Origin: Luidia sarsii
Lineage: Eukaryota > Echinodermata > Asteroidea > Paxillosida > Luidiidae
Direction: 5' to 3'
DNA length: 64,000 nt
Assembly: GCA_949987565.1 (NCBI GenBank)
Contig: OX465101.1
Location: 21,673,624-21,737,623, forward strand
Positions 13,116 to 25,901 of this stretch are shown here, in pieces. The notes beneath the pieces were generated by a model. The model saw only the letters and a program-made list of their open reading frames with translations. It was not told the DNA's origin and did no database searches. Every line of letters begins with the position of its first letter. Position 1 is the stretch's first letter. Made by a program: the position numbers and the translations under genes.

Positions 13116-14309
13116 CCTCCGCTGTTATTAAATCCGTTCACGCGTGGGCAATTTCCAGCACGTTCGCGGCCTTGTGTGTGGCATTTTACCCGCTGGCTGA
13201 GCCAGGGTGGGGTACAGTGCGTGTGTGCTGAATATTTGTACATGGGTGTATATTTAACAACAAAAAAAATGGACGAGAAGAATAAAAAAAAAACCGACCG
13301 AGTCATTCAGCGCGCGGAGGGCTGTGCCCAGTATCTCGCTGTGAGTCATTTCGGGCAAACAACTCGGGGAATTTTTTTTCTGCGTGTCTCTCTCTCTACT
13401 CTCTGTGTGGGTTGTGTAGACCCTCTGGTGCGCTGGCTGCGGCACGTTCTGCCCGGTAATGAAAGCCGGGCACAGCCATCCATCACCCTGGGCCAATCGG
13501 GAGATTTTTTTTTTAGTTCTTTCTTCTTTTCTCTCTCTGTCTCTCTCTCCCTCTCTCTCTCCTTTTTTTCCTGGGGGGGGGGATGGCTTTGATGGCGGCA
13601 GTCTGTGCAATCCGATCCCAGGCTAGCCTAAGAGCGCCACGGTCGTCTGCACCCGGAGTCAAGATTATACACATACACAGCTGTGCCGCTCAACTCGACA
13701 ACATGACAGATATTTTGGAGAATAGTTTTCAGTGGATATTATCTTTTTTTTCCATTTCAGATTCTTAGAACCCAGCAGAGGCTTATTGTAAGAATGATAT
13801 TTCAAGGGACTGCTGCAGAATGACTTTCCGACACGACCCCCCCCCCAAAAAAAGGGAAAACGATTTCGAAATCTTGACATCATCATGACGAATATACCGA
13901 ACGCTCTCTGAACAACAAGATCGCTGTATGTTTAGACGTGGAGGGGGTCTTTTACTGTAAGCAAGGTCACTAAGGTCTGGAGTGAAGAGGGCTATAAATA
14001 GGCAGTGTGACGCCTAGGGCACGCGCTAAGCTTGAAGAATGAGGTGGGGGAAAAAAGGAAGAAAACTTTGTACCTGCAGGAAATATAGCGTCATATCGGA
14101 CAAGGACGGTCAACCGTGGACTTAATTGTCACTTAACTCGAAGGGGCGAAGGTTGTTTTTCCTTTGGTAATTAGACGCCGAGGCTGCGGGAGCCCTTTAA
14201 TCACCCAGATCCGCTTGGTTCAATACAGTCCAATCCCGTGCGTTTCCTTTTTGTGAATCGTATCCAAATGGATTAACTGGGATCCGAATTGATGTAAAGC
14301 GGTTTCATT
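13116..14309. other. Gene-free interval with CT tract
   Basis: No exon recognised. A pyrimidine-rich CT microsatellite lies around 13500-13570. A TATAAATAGG box occurs at 13993-14002, without a recognisable gene downstream on the plus strand. Confidence 0.4.
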
Positions 14310-14660
14310 GATCTAATCTGACCCATATGATTCAAATGTCGCAACCCGGTGAAATCTAATCCAATCTGATTCAATTCGAACCAATCTGATTCTAAGCAAT
14401 GATACAATCATAAGCAATCTAATCGATTCTAAACAATCTGATGCAATTATAATAAATCTGACTCGATTCCAACGAATCTGATACAATTCCAATCACCCTG
14501 ATACAATTCCAACCGATATTATTCACTTCTGAACAATCTGACTCAAACCAGTCCAATGTAATCAAATCTCACCTAACCTTATCCAAAATGATACAATTTC
14601 TCGCCAATCTGATCCAATTCCAACCTGACCCAGTCTCATCCTTAAATAAATAATGAGACC
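14310..14660. repeat. Degenerate 20-bp minisatellite
   Basis: Successive units resemble CAATCTGATACAATTCCAAC with a 20-base period, drifting in sequence along about 17 copies. It is not open in a consistent frame and is treated as non-coding tandem DNA. Confidence 0.8.
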
Positions 14661-16950
14661 CAATCAGGGAAATCGGACACAGTCGCAGTCACCGAAATGC
14701 AATCAAATTCGAACGAAGCCAGAGTGGACCTCATTTCACCCGGGGAAAAAACACAAACCACGCAGGGTGCGCGATCCCAACAAGACGCGGGCTTGGAGTT
14801 GGACCCTAGTTTCAGCCCGGGGAGAGCATGTTGCCGACAGCCAGAGCGTAGTGAAAAGTCGCACAAACTGTGCGCATGCATGTGAATACAATGGAGGCTG
14901 CTGTTTTTGGTGAGAGAGGGAAGTGGCGAGAGAAAAAACAGGAGAGGAAAGCATTCATTCAGTGCGGGACCTATAATAGACATTCTTTTCCATCGATGCA
15001 CTTGGGTTCGGCAAACAACGGGGTAGTAGGAATAACACACAAAATACACGCTTGGCGCCACCATTGTTCCACGTCAGCGGTTGAACTGAGCGTGGAGCTG
15101 AGTCAGTGAGTCGGAACACGGGAACGATACCATAAAAGTCCCCCCACACGACGATCTCTCATGGCCGTCATGGAAGCGGTCACACCACTTCCCTGAAACC
15201 GTTCTTTATTGCAGGTTTCCCTCCCCCTGCAGACCGACAGGAGGACCTCACGCACAGGTACAGCTATCAATTTGAGTCCTGCAGCCACCAAACAATTTTG
15301 AGATTCATGCCCGGCGTCACTTTCGATTCGAGGCTTACTGGCTTAGAGTTTCCCTATCACTCTCCGCAGCTTGATGTGGGGGGGGGGGGTCTGAAAAGGG
15401 ACAATTACAAAACAACCCTTTACAAAACAAAACGTTTACAACGTGAAACTGCCCGATGTACACCACACGTATAAACAGTATTCTGTACATAATGATTATT
15501 TATCGCTCTTGTCTGGGATATTCTCTTCTCTGACTGAAGTAACTTCTTGTACAGCAATTTGGTGCTACACTATATAATGTTGACATATGACTCAAATCAC
15601 AATGAAGGACAGTCCCGTCTCCCGGTTACTTACACCCCCACCATTCCTGGGTCGTAGTTCAAGTTCGGCTGACTGGCTGCTTCCTGAATTAGACCGCGGC
15701 GGTACAGGCTAGGTCCGGGAGGCAGTGTAACCGCAGCGTTCCCAAGCCCCATTTCCGAGGATGTTCCGAGGGACCAAGTTTCGGTTTCGAAATGGGCCGG
15801 CAGTGAAACCGAACACAGCCCCATTCAGAGCGGTGTCTCGCCCTGTCTGGTGCGCGCTTCCTCGCGGTCGGTTATCAAAATCCATTGTCAGTCTTCCATG
15901 AAACAGGATGCTTTGTATTTTGTTTCCCCGCCCGCGCATGTACACTTATACGGTATATACTATGTGGGGGCAATGAACCAAACACCGCACGCCCATTTCG
16001 AACTTACGAAAGAAAGCAGTGCGCCGCACGTGACCACTGTGTGCAATTATGACATAAGCCCCGCGCCGTGGATGTACTTTACGCAAGGCACGGAGGCGCA
16101 AAGCGACCTCCAAAAGTAATATACAGCGTTTCGGGCGAGGTTTGTTGGCTTAAAAATAATGTCACCGCCACTGCCACGACGGCTAAATATGTTTCCAGAA
16201 GAAAATGTCTGGGAGTGCTCCTTGACAGTTTGATTTTCGTTTCGACAATATTAGGCTATAATGACTTACAGAGTGTATGTGTATTGAAGGTATACGATGA
16301 TGATTTATGGAGTATCTCCATCACGATCACGTTGTGAAAGAAGACTTATATCATGTTGGGGAAAATAGTTCCGAACCTTCTCACCTCACTATCATCTCCA
16401 TGCTATAATGTACCAATACCGTGTTTGTTTTACTTCAAGTGCTCGAGACGACACGCGTTGTGTGTAGGGCTGCCTGTAGCTATTTTGTTAGCTCTCCAGA
16501 GCGTTATATACACCCTTCCCCCTATCTCTGCAGTGTATAGGTCGAGCATCCTTGTCACACACGTTCATAACCTCGATCTCGCCTTCAACGTGTTATGTAC
16601 CAATAACGCAGGACTGACGCGACGATTGAGATTTCCCCCACGTAAACCTCAACCCGAGAAGACTGTTATGAAGACATACACCGAGGTAATTAGCTATTTC
16701 CCTGCCTCTTACATAAACCCCCCACCCCCGGATTCTCTCCCTCTCCCGTTCGGACGGAGCAAGCGGGCAGGATTTACGATGTAAATCGTCTCTCATTACG
16801 GGCTGGGTCAACGAGGAGATTTATTATTAATGACTAAGCTGAGGGGCTTTTAATACTTTGAGGGCGGAAGGAGCCAGCGCCGGCCCGTTTTTTTCTGGTG
16901 GGCGTGACGGTTCGCTGACCGCGGCATGGCTGGCTCCTTTCTGGAAACAG
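14661..16950. other. Gene-free interval
   Basis: No exon, RNA gene or transposon end recognised. A run of 12 G occurs near 15378. Open frames are below about 145 codons and have no recognisable motif. Confidence 0.4.
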
Positions 16951-17640
16951 AGAGCGCGCGCGAGAGAGAGGGCCGCGAGATGAAGAGAGAGGGGGAGGGG
17001 GAGGGAGAGAAAGAGAGAGAGAGATGAAGAGAGAGAGGGGGAGGGGTGGGAGAGAAAGAGAGAGAGAGAGATGAAGAGAGAGAGAGAGAGGGGGAGGGGG
17101 AGGGAGAGAAAGAGAGAGAGAGATGAAGATAGAGAGGGGGAGGGGGAGGGAGAGAAAGAGAGAGAGAGATGAAGAGAGAGAGGGGGAGGGGTGGGAGAGA
17201 AAGAGAGAGAGAGATGAAGAGAGAGGGGGGGAGGGGGAGGGAGAGAAAGAGAGAGAGAGAGAGATGAAGATAGAGAGGGGGAGGGGGAGGGAGAGAAAGA
17301 GAGAGAGAGAGATGAAGATAGAGAGGGGGAGGGGAGGGAGAGAAAGAGAGAGAGAGAGATGAAGAGAGAGGGGGGGGGAGAGATGGAGAGAGAGGGGGGA
17401 AAGGGAGGGGAGGGAGAGAAAGAGAGAGAGAGAGAGAGATGGAGAGAGAGAGGGGGAGAGGGAGGGGAGGGAGAGAAAGAGAGAGGGAGAGAAAGAGAGA
17501 GATGGAGAGAAAGAGAGATGGAGAGAGAGGGGGGGTGAGGGAGGGGGAGAGGGAGGGGAGGGAGAGAAAGAGAGAGGGAGAGGGGGAGAGAGATGGAGAG
17601 AGAGGGGGAGAGAAAAAGAGAGAGGGGGGGAGAGGGGGGA

Positions 17641-17724
<84 letters not shown>

Positions 17725-17790
17725 TGGAGAGACTAGAGAGAGGAGATAGAGGGGGCGGAAAGAGAGAGAGATGGTGAGAGGGAGAGAGCA
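16951..17790. repeat. Polypurine GA array with higher-order units
   Basis: About 840 bp of nearly pure purine on the plus strand. The first 400 bp show a higher-order period of roughly 55-60 bp: GGGGAGGG blocks, GAGAAAG and an interrupting GATGAAGA. The last part is plain (GA)n. A long minus-strand frame of Leu-Ser-Pro repeats here is an artefact of the microsatellite. Confidence 0.9.
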
Positions 17791-20700
17791 TTCTCCGTCC
17801 GCTATCTATTGGAAATGCCAATTCTTCAATTAATCCTACATACAAGTCGCGCCCATGTATGGTGTGTGTATATGGGGGGGGGGGGTCGCGCAAGAGACGG
17901 GTGCCGGATTCAGCGCGAGATAAAACCGAGGGTGGTGAAAGTGCAGCAGGATTTTAATTGTTAGTAAATCGCCACTTTCTCGTATCGCTTGTGTACAATC
18001 ACCGCAAAGGCCAGGGATATCTTGGTTGATAATGACAGCTTATTAAAGACAGAAAGAAACTATGGGTAGGCCTACTTGAACTACAGATACAGGCAGAGCA
18101 GTCATAGTATTTGGGTTATATGGAAAGTATGGATTTCCTGATCATAGAAAAACCGTTAGGCCTATATGTAATTGTAAATCAGTGAGTCAATGGACACTAA
18201 TCACACTACAGATTCCTCCGGTACCGCCGTGACACAAAGACAAAATCGAACGAGGCCAACGATTACTTAGAGTTAGAGAGGATGAAATATACGTATCATA
18301 CCTCACAAAGAACAAAAAAACTATACAAAACAAAAATACATAGGAGAGGCGTTGGCACTCTAGACAATTAGCTATCATTTCTAATCAATACTCTCAATAG
18401 CGAGTTAGGGGCTGGTCCAATATTATGTGCAGAGAACATTTCCGCCCGTAAGTCTGCTTGATTCATTCAGCTTTCCCCTTGGCAACATGCGGTAATCACT
18501 GGTACCAAGAAACGCTTCAGTTCCGAGCACTCGGTAAATAGCCGACTTTCATGGCATCCTACCGAGCCAGCATCGACGGCAACCGGTTTCCAGAGGCTAG
18601 GAGGGCGCCTGGACCCAATAGGTATAGCCGTCTGGCACGAGCATTGCCCAAGCTGCTAAAGGGGGTATACAATATTTGTGACCACGAGAACTGCTTTTCC
18701 CCTGAAGGTCTCTTTTGGTTCCATTGTCACACTGCACTTGACTGGAGCCCATCAGGTCTGGACTGTCTCATTTACCGTAGTCATTGAGTACAGCCATGAG
18801 GGGGAGGGGAGGGGAGGGGGAAAACATGCACAGCCTCAAACACTCTTCCCATCCATTCAAGTGCAATGTATTCGGGGCGCGGTAAATGTTGTCGACGTAA
18901 TGAATGCAACAGCATTCAAGCGATCGAGGACAGCGACCACTAGTAGGCCTAGCTATAGCTAGGCGGTTGTGCTCCAATTGCTGAGGGTGAGGGGGGAGGG
19001 GGTGTGACGGAGCAACACACAACCCCTCGACAAACAGCCCCCCCCCCCCCATCTCGGCTTTCAGGACCCGTCGTGTCTCAGCCGTCAATTGGCAATGTTT
19101 TATTTCCCGCCGAAGTCCCCACATGCCCTCGCTGAAACTGCGAGGCGGGAGTTAATCTTCTGCCTCTCTGCCAGTCTACACAGTCGTACATCATGCATGA
19201 AGGCATGCACGATCCAACCTGCTTGAATAATGTAAAGCGCTGCACAGCTATGGGCCGGCATCAGAATGATCTCGTCCAAAAAACACCAAACTGATGGGAA
19301 CACACATGGGGGAGGATTTGGGACTAGGAGGGGGGGGGGGGTCCCTCTGGATGAGTTTTTGGTGTAATTGAAGATGATGGGCTATGTTGATATTCCATGG
19401 GCCACAAATTGATTAGGATTTGAGTGTAAACAGTAAAGCACTGTAGCATGTCCATGTACAGGTGTGCATGCAGAAACATACAGTAATGTGCACGGAAATA
19501 GCCTCAACAGCCCTTTGCAGTTGCACATGCTAAGATGCTATATACCGGTACCTGTGAGCATTTCAAGCCCCATTTTGATCCCAGAGGTGGCAAGTTTGGA
19601 GATAAAAATCCGAGGTGGCCCATTCAAAGTGTGAGTTGGGCCGCCTCACAGTTGAATAATAAGGGGGACCATGGTTGGGACTTGGGGAGCAACAGTATAC
19701 ATTATTTTGTATTCGCTCTTTGGACTCTGGAATGGAGCGTTCGTCGTTTTCACGAAGGCTTAAAACAAAACCATCTCAGAATGGGAGATCGAATCCTGCA
19801 TCCGGCCTGTCCTTCCCATCGCTCCATCACCCCCAGAGCTGGCAATAAAGGGAAGAGAATACTAACTGCATTCGCCGACTGCTGGGTTAACACATCTCAA
19901 CGTCGAGAAAAAGAGGAGAGACAGTGACACGAACTGAAAGCGTTTATAGAAAACGACAACATCATAAGAATCGGCATGCACCGTGCGCTGCTTCCCGCCT
20001 CCTCCCCATCCATGGAAATCATGGAAATAATAACGGCACCAGAGCATGTCTTAAAAAATACTACAGGTAAACAGAATGAGAACCCAAACCCCGCCCCCTC
20101 GTGTCGTGTGCGTGATCCTGATAATTGAAGAGCCTGGGGCGAGGCTGCATGGCGGGAAGGCCGGTAATAATGTCTTGGAAGGGGATAACATTCGCTGACG
20201 GGAATTCACTTCCACCTGGGACACTTATAATCGCGAGAGAAGGAATACAAAAAGGCTGGGTGCGTATGTGTGTGTGTGTGTGGGGGGGGGGTTGTGATGG
20301 ACCGGTCCGAAAAAAACACCTTGAAACGGTGAGTCACACAGTCTACTTTCACAGGTACGAGAGGAAGGGACTATTATTAAGTCTAGGCAGCCCGCCCACG
20401 CTCCTGTCCCCTGATGGGGACTGGCTCCGCCGTGACCCCCCTCTCTCTATGAAGTATGTGCGATATGAGTTGCCTTAGTTATAGTTATATTGCTGGAGAG
20501 GCGCCTTGTCACTCATTCGCACAGCAACACACACATTCCCACACACAGATCTTATCACGGATGGTAGGGCGTCAGGAGTCGCTCCAGTGTGACTGTGAAC
20601 ACATTTCCATTTCTCGGAAACGGGATGCATGGAGAGACGTTGTGACGATAGTGTGTGTGTGTGTGTGGGGGGGGTGGTATTAATCACTTGACGTGGTGCG

Positions 20701-21284
20701 TAATGACGACATAATTATTAGACGCACCACAATGCCTTGAGTCGAAGACTATAGGGCCGACTGCCAAACTAACAATAATGATTGGAATGGAAACCAACGG
20801 GTTTTAAAGTACTGTAACTAATACAAAAAAGATATGTTGCAAACTGCTTAGGCTGACTAAAATGGCCCAAAATGCAAATAGGCTTATCATAACTTTGAAG
20901 ATTCGATCACATAGAAGGACCATTCTCAAATGCATATTTTTCTGAGTTTTGTTTTCACTTAAATCGATGAGTCGATACGTCGATGTGATAATGACGAAGT
21001 TTTACTCCAACAAAAATTCTCGAAAAATATCTGCACTTTTTTGGGGGTAGAATGACGTGCACTTTTCATGTTTTTCCCCATCTCTCTTGGTAAGCGAAGG
21101 CTCCGTTTTGCAGGCAGTTCACTCGGTGTTTGCATTTAATCCAATCGATGGGCTGCATGGACGCGCGATGGGGCGGAGAGCCTGGGCATAGTCGAGTCTG
21201 TTCCATGGAACTCTCGCCCAACACCGCTGCTGACCCCTTTGGGGATCGGTTCAGCCGGGGCTGCAAAGTGGAGACATGGGGCCT
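17791..21284. other. Gene-free interval
   Basis: No exon recognised. It contains runs of 10 to 12 G or C near 17875, 19041 and 19331, short GT runs at 20265-20290 and 20649-20680, and a worn copy of the GATCGAAACGTC hairpin family at about 20810-20950 (TTGCAAACTGCTTAGGCTGA, then GATTCGATCACATAGAAGGA). Confidence 0.4.
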
Positions 21285-21410
21285 TAGAGAGAGGCAGAGA
21301 GGGAGAGAGAGAGGGGGGGGGGGAGAGGGAGAGGGAGGGGGGGGGGGGAGAGGGCGAGGGAGAGAGGGCGTGGGAGAGAGAGGTGGAGAGAGGCAGAGAC
21401 AGGGAGAAAG
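21285..21410. repeat. Polypurine GA/G-rich array
   Basis: Purine-only stretch of GAGA and runs of 8-10 G on the plus strand. Frames through it are Arg/Glu/Gly-only and non-coding. Confidence 0.8.
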
Positions 21411-23875
21411 CGCTGGCTTGAAAACGTATCCTGAAGGAAGGCGGGCGCGTGACTACCGAGTGATGATCATAAAAATGCCGGCCTAGCTGTGGCGAGACTG
21501 TCAGGCGGGACATACCGTCGTGTCTGCCGCAGGTGCCGACGGGCTATAGCTGGCTATAACCGTGACCTGGCTCTCCCGTTTGCCTCTCTCCATCTCGCCT
21601 CAACTCTCTCTTATCTCTCCCTCTTTCCCTCCCCTTCTCTCTCTCTCTTTTTTTTTTTTTTACTTGAGCCCCGGCTCGGGCTATAGGTGAGTCGGAGCAC
21701 TCGAGGAAATGAGGACAAACGAAATTGGAAATTCAATTTACATTGGTTGGATGGAGGCAAATATAATATCGCGGGGGAAATATAGTGCACAGGGCATAGC
21801 GAGACAGTGGCGGTGAGATGTCACTGCCCTGGCCGACATGTTCTTCGGCATTCTGCACGCATGGAGATTGGACGGTTCAACTTCGTGCGAAGCAGTTTAC
21901 TGCTCCCAATTCAGGGATCGCCAAGAAATAATTGGATACCAATCATCGAGCCCATGGGTAAATGATGCAGGTTGCAGGGAAGTGCAGCGCCGACAAATAA
22001 AACATTGCAATCACCGAACACACAGCGTTTAAAACTTTAATTACACATTGAATATGGCAAACCCTTGCTGAAGAACATTCTCCTCGACGCAAAATCTATG
22101 AACATTGCAAAACAAGAAGAAAAACCCCCGAAACAGTGTCATTGTTACATATTTTTTTAAATGTTCATGTTGGTGGAGTGGGAGTTTAAAAAGAAAGAAA
22201 AAGAAAGAAAAGTATCAAATTGGTAATCAGTTTTCATGGGTCCACTACAAATTTAATTTCCCCGCATCGTGCACCCTCTCCCACCCGCAGGCACAAGGAC
22301 GATGGGGCGCGCATCACGAACCCTCCCAGGAAGGGGGAGGGAGGAGGGAGCCCCACCCAGAAGAAACCCGATCGGCCAGAGCTCGGGATCTGATCCGATG
22401 TAATAAGGGAGAAGTGGAATTAAGAAATCAAGCCGCACTTGTGCCCGAGAAACCGTGCCACTGCCTCTCCCGTCCCCGCTCTTGAATAATTCGGCAATAA
22501 AAAGGTAACATCAGAATGCTAATCAGCAACAACGGGCCACCACGAGATGCGGGGCGAGCTAGCGGTGTGCATGGGAAGGATAATATCCGTACGCGAAAAG
22601 AATGCGTAACATCCTGCCGTAAGAAGCGATTGGGTATGCTAATCTACACCTCTTGCCACGGAAGTGCCCAGGCAGTATTTTCGCCCCCTCCAGGTATAAT
22701 AGGCTCAGCTCGCTAGCCGGCCGGGCACGGCACGGCGTGCACTCTCCAGCGCCCGCAATAACTCCGGGCCCGTGGGGGGTACACACCTCCCTCCAACCCC
22801 CCCCCCCCGTATACAGACACGACGCTGACGGATTCTAATTGACTTGGGGGTTCCGTGGCGCAAGCTATAGGCTAGCTGGCAAAAGCTGGCTACTAATATA
22901 TAATACAGTAAATGCTATGTGGCTGGATGGCGCGCCGGACATCTGCTGGCAAATCCACACAAAAGGAGATTCTCTCTCCATCTCATTTTCTCAGCTCTCT
23001 CCGAGGGTTCATCCGTTCCATCTCTCCCCCCCCACTCTCACCACTCTCTCATTGTCTCTCACTTTGTCTGTCGCCCTCTCCCCCTATATCCCTCCCTCAT
23101 CTCTCTCCCTCCCCTCTCTCCCTGTCCCTCTTACCAAAGCCTCATGATTATAGCTACATGGGCGGATGGATGGACGCACGTGTGTGTGTATACATACCGG
23201 TACTGCAAGCCGGCCCGTCCAATGATATTCATCCCATATATCCAGCCCATAGCACCCGCAGTCATGGGGACATTTCATATTGAGGATGGGGCCCCGGCCG
23301 GCCGGCCGGACGGACGGACATGCAGCGGGCACTCGGACTCAAGCCGCGCCCCGGGGCCCGAGCAGGCGAGCACACACCCCCAGACTCCATTAAGCCGGGT
23401 TATACGCCGCACCTCGGCTTCGCCCGCTCTCCTCGGCACAGCCACGGCCAATCCCCGCCTGCCGGGCCTTTCAACAAAAATAAGTAATACTGGAAGGAGA
23501 GGGGAGAAAAAAGGCAGGCTTAATACTAGTAATGAAATATCCACCGCTCTCCCCCCTCCCCCCAAAAAAGCAAGCAAGAAAGAAAAGAAATATCGCCGTG
23601 ATGGGGTCTATGCAACGCGTAACGGCAGGCCTCATGCCCTCGCCGGGTCAGACCATCGAAATGCCTGATGCCACGGCGATAAGACAACCCCCCTCTTTTC
23701 GACGTCGACCTCCCAGCTACAAAATGGATTGACGGGAGAGGTATATGTATGTATAACCATGGAGGTACAGGACTCCCTTGTTTTTTTCCTCTCTCTATTT
23801 GGGTCCGTCCGCCGATCGAGCCGAGCTATATAGCCGCGTGATCATAATGGCAAAAGCCCGTGGCAAGAGCGATCA
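21411..23875. other. Gene-free interval
   Basis: No exon recognised. CT-rich tracts at 21588-21661 and about 22970-23130, an AAAG cluster near 22190 and a C12 run near 22797 are the visible features. The sequence is fairly GC-rich, but frames lack family motifs. Confidence 0.4.
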
Positions 23876-23975
23876 ACACTCCCCCTCTCTCCCCCTCTCT
23901 GTCTCTCTCTGTCTCTCTCTGTCTCTCTCTCTCTCTCTCCCTCTGTCTGTCTCTCTCTCTCCCTCACTCTGTCCA
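23876..23975. repeat. CTCT/GTCT microsatellite
   Basis: Pyrimidine-rich tandem repeat of CTCTCTGT-like units. It explains the Ser-Leu repeat frames over this position. Confidence 0.85.
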
Positions 23976-24238
23976 ATCCCCCTCCGAGTCCGCCGGACTG
24001 GAGCGATTCAGGAGACGGTATACGCGTGACAACCTCGCATCGCTCCGGGCAAGCTTCGCCACTCGCTGCAGCGTTTTTCTTCTTCTCACTAGTCTCTCCG
24101 AACTCTCTTTCTCTCTCTGAACTTCATCTGGCCAAAGCGAACGACAAAACACAAAACCGTATTTGTAGTTCAGGACCGTGCGGGACTTTTTTTGTTTTTA
24201 ATTCAGTGCACGGTAGACTCGATTTACCTCTTGGCTAA

Positions 24239-24270
24239 GAAAAGAAAGAAAGAAAGAAAGAAAGAAAAAC
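24239..24270. repeat. (GAAA)n microsatellite
   Basis: Seven or so consecutive GAAA units. Confidence 0.9.
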
Positions 24271-24543
24271 CCGAGAGAGACCGCTATTCTACACATACAG
24301 CAGTGGCGTTTGCATAATGGTTGCACTCGTGTGTGCCAGGCTTGTCATCTTCAGGAGAAAGCAACACACATTTGCAGATGGGTTGTCAATGCATATCAAT
24401 CCCCGACGTGTCGCCCCGGAATGGACCGGCACATTTATCTTATTAATACAGGGAGTGCCCGTGCCTGGGCGGGTTTTTTTTTCCGGGGAGGGGGGGGGGG
24501 GGTCAAGACGGAGGGAGGGCCTATATCGACGCGGTAAAATGGC

Positions 24544-24913
24544 TTAAAGGCCCAATACAACATTGGGAAGATCGGAAAACATCGATGTTCACAGATTGCC
24601 TTCTTATTTACACAGTTTGTAGATGATCATGATGGAATCCTCAAGCTGAAATCTTACGGTCTGGGATGCTGTACTTCTCGAGAAATCTTCACTCAAGCAT
24701 CGACAAATAGTTTATTACTCGCGAGTAATAAACTATTTCTTACACTACAGAACGGTGCGAAAACCGTGACTGTTTTTTGCCTATTTCTATTTTCTCAGAT
24801 TATCATTATTTTGAGCTAAAACCTTCGCATATTTCTTTTTGGGAATGTTTAATGGTTTAACACAAAAACTGTGGCAATCTTTTGACCTTTACCAATTTTG
24901 TAACGGCCTTTAA
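24544..24913. mobile_element. TTAA-bounded MITE, copy 1
   Basis: A 370-bp element that starts TTAAAGGCCCAATACAACAT and ends with CCAATTTTGTAACGGCCTTTAA-like sequence, so it has short imperfect inverted ends and TTAA at both limits, as expected for piggyBac-type non-autonomous elements. It contains a perfect 34-bp palindrome at 24705-24738 centred on CTCGCGAG. It encodes nothing. Copy 2 follows directly, sharing the TTAA. Confidence 0.75.
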
Positions 24914-25280
24914 AGGCCCAAAACAACATTGGGAAGATCGGAAAACATCGATGTTCACGGATTGCCTTCTAATTTACACAGTTTGTAATTGTATATGGTC
25001 ATGATATAATCATCATGCTGAAATCTTACGGTCTGGGAGGCTGTAGTTCTCAAGAAATCTTCACTCAAGCATCGACAATTAGTTCATTACTCGCAAGTAA
25101 GAAACTATTTCTTACACTACAGAACGGTGCGAAAACCGTGACGTTTTCTTGCCTTTTTCTACTTTCTCGGATTTCCATTTGAACTAAAACCTTCGCAGTA
25201 TTATTTTTTATGTTCTAAGGTTTAACACACCAATTGTGGCAATCTTTTTGACCTTTACCAATATTGTATAGGGCCTTTAA
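24910..25280. mobile_element. TTAA-bounded MITE, copy 2
   Basis: A head-to-tail second copy of the preceding element with nearly the same length (371 bp). It is recognisable throughout (ACATTGGGAAGATCGGAAAA, AGAACGGTGCGAAAACCGTG) but diverged; the central palindrome is broken. A short fragment of the same family lies inverted at 44583-44621. Confidence 0.75.
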
Positions 25281-25856
25281 AACCGTCTTTTTAAAGTTTA
25301 ACCTGAGTGACAATTTGAGCCAACCGTTGAGGCTGAATACGCCGCCGTGGTTCGGGTGTCGAGTACACCCTTGCAGGAATTCAAGTTGTCCGCGCGACTA
25401 TCAACGTATACACGCACCTCGAGTTCCACTGTCAGCGGAGTGGGATTTTTTTTAAACCATATCCCATGCTATTTTTTTCCAGTAAGCCTAACACACTGTA
25501 TAAACAACCAATCGATTCGGGTTTCCACGAACCCTCAATAGTGAACACTTTGCCAATGACAGCGCCGGCCACGTTCGACAGCTGGATCGTGGACGTGGTC
25601 GAACCATGGGTTATATTATATATCTTTAAAAATCGCCAGATTGCTTTTGAGGTATAGATGCGCGTTCCATTCAGGGCGTATTCACCGGGGGACTGGAGAG
25701 GGGCACCTAATACACGCGGGCTTATTGTGGACATCAGCGTGTGAACGAGACAAGAAGTCGGAGTGCGGAAATGCCACTTTAAAACGGCTGCAATCCCGAA
25801 AGGCGTGGGACATCGCACGGCTGGATTGGCATCAGAGGAAGTGTAAATGAAGATAG

Positions 25857-25858
<2 letters not shown>
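25281..25858. other. Gene-free interval
   Basis: No exon recognised between the MITE pair and the next GA array. Confidence 0.35.

Positions 25859-25901
<43 letters not shown>

Noticed and set aside
16850..17893. 347-codon minus-strand frame rich in Leu-Ser-Pro
   Set aside because: It is translation of the GA array; there is no non-repetitive domain and no splice or start context.
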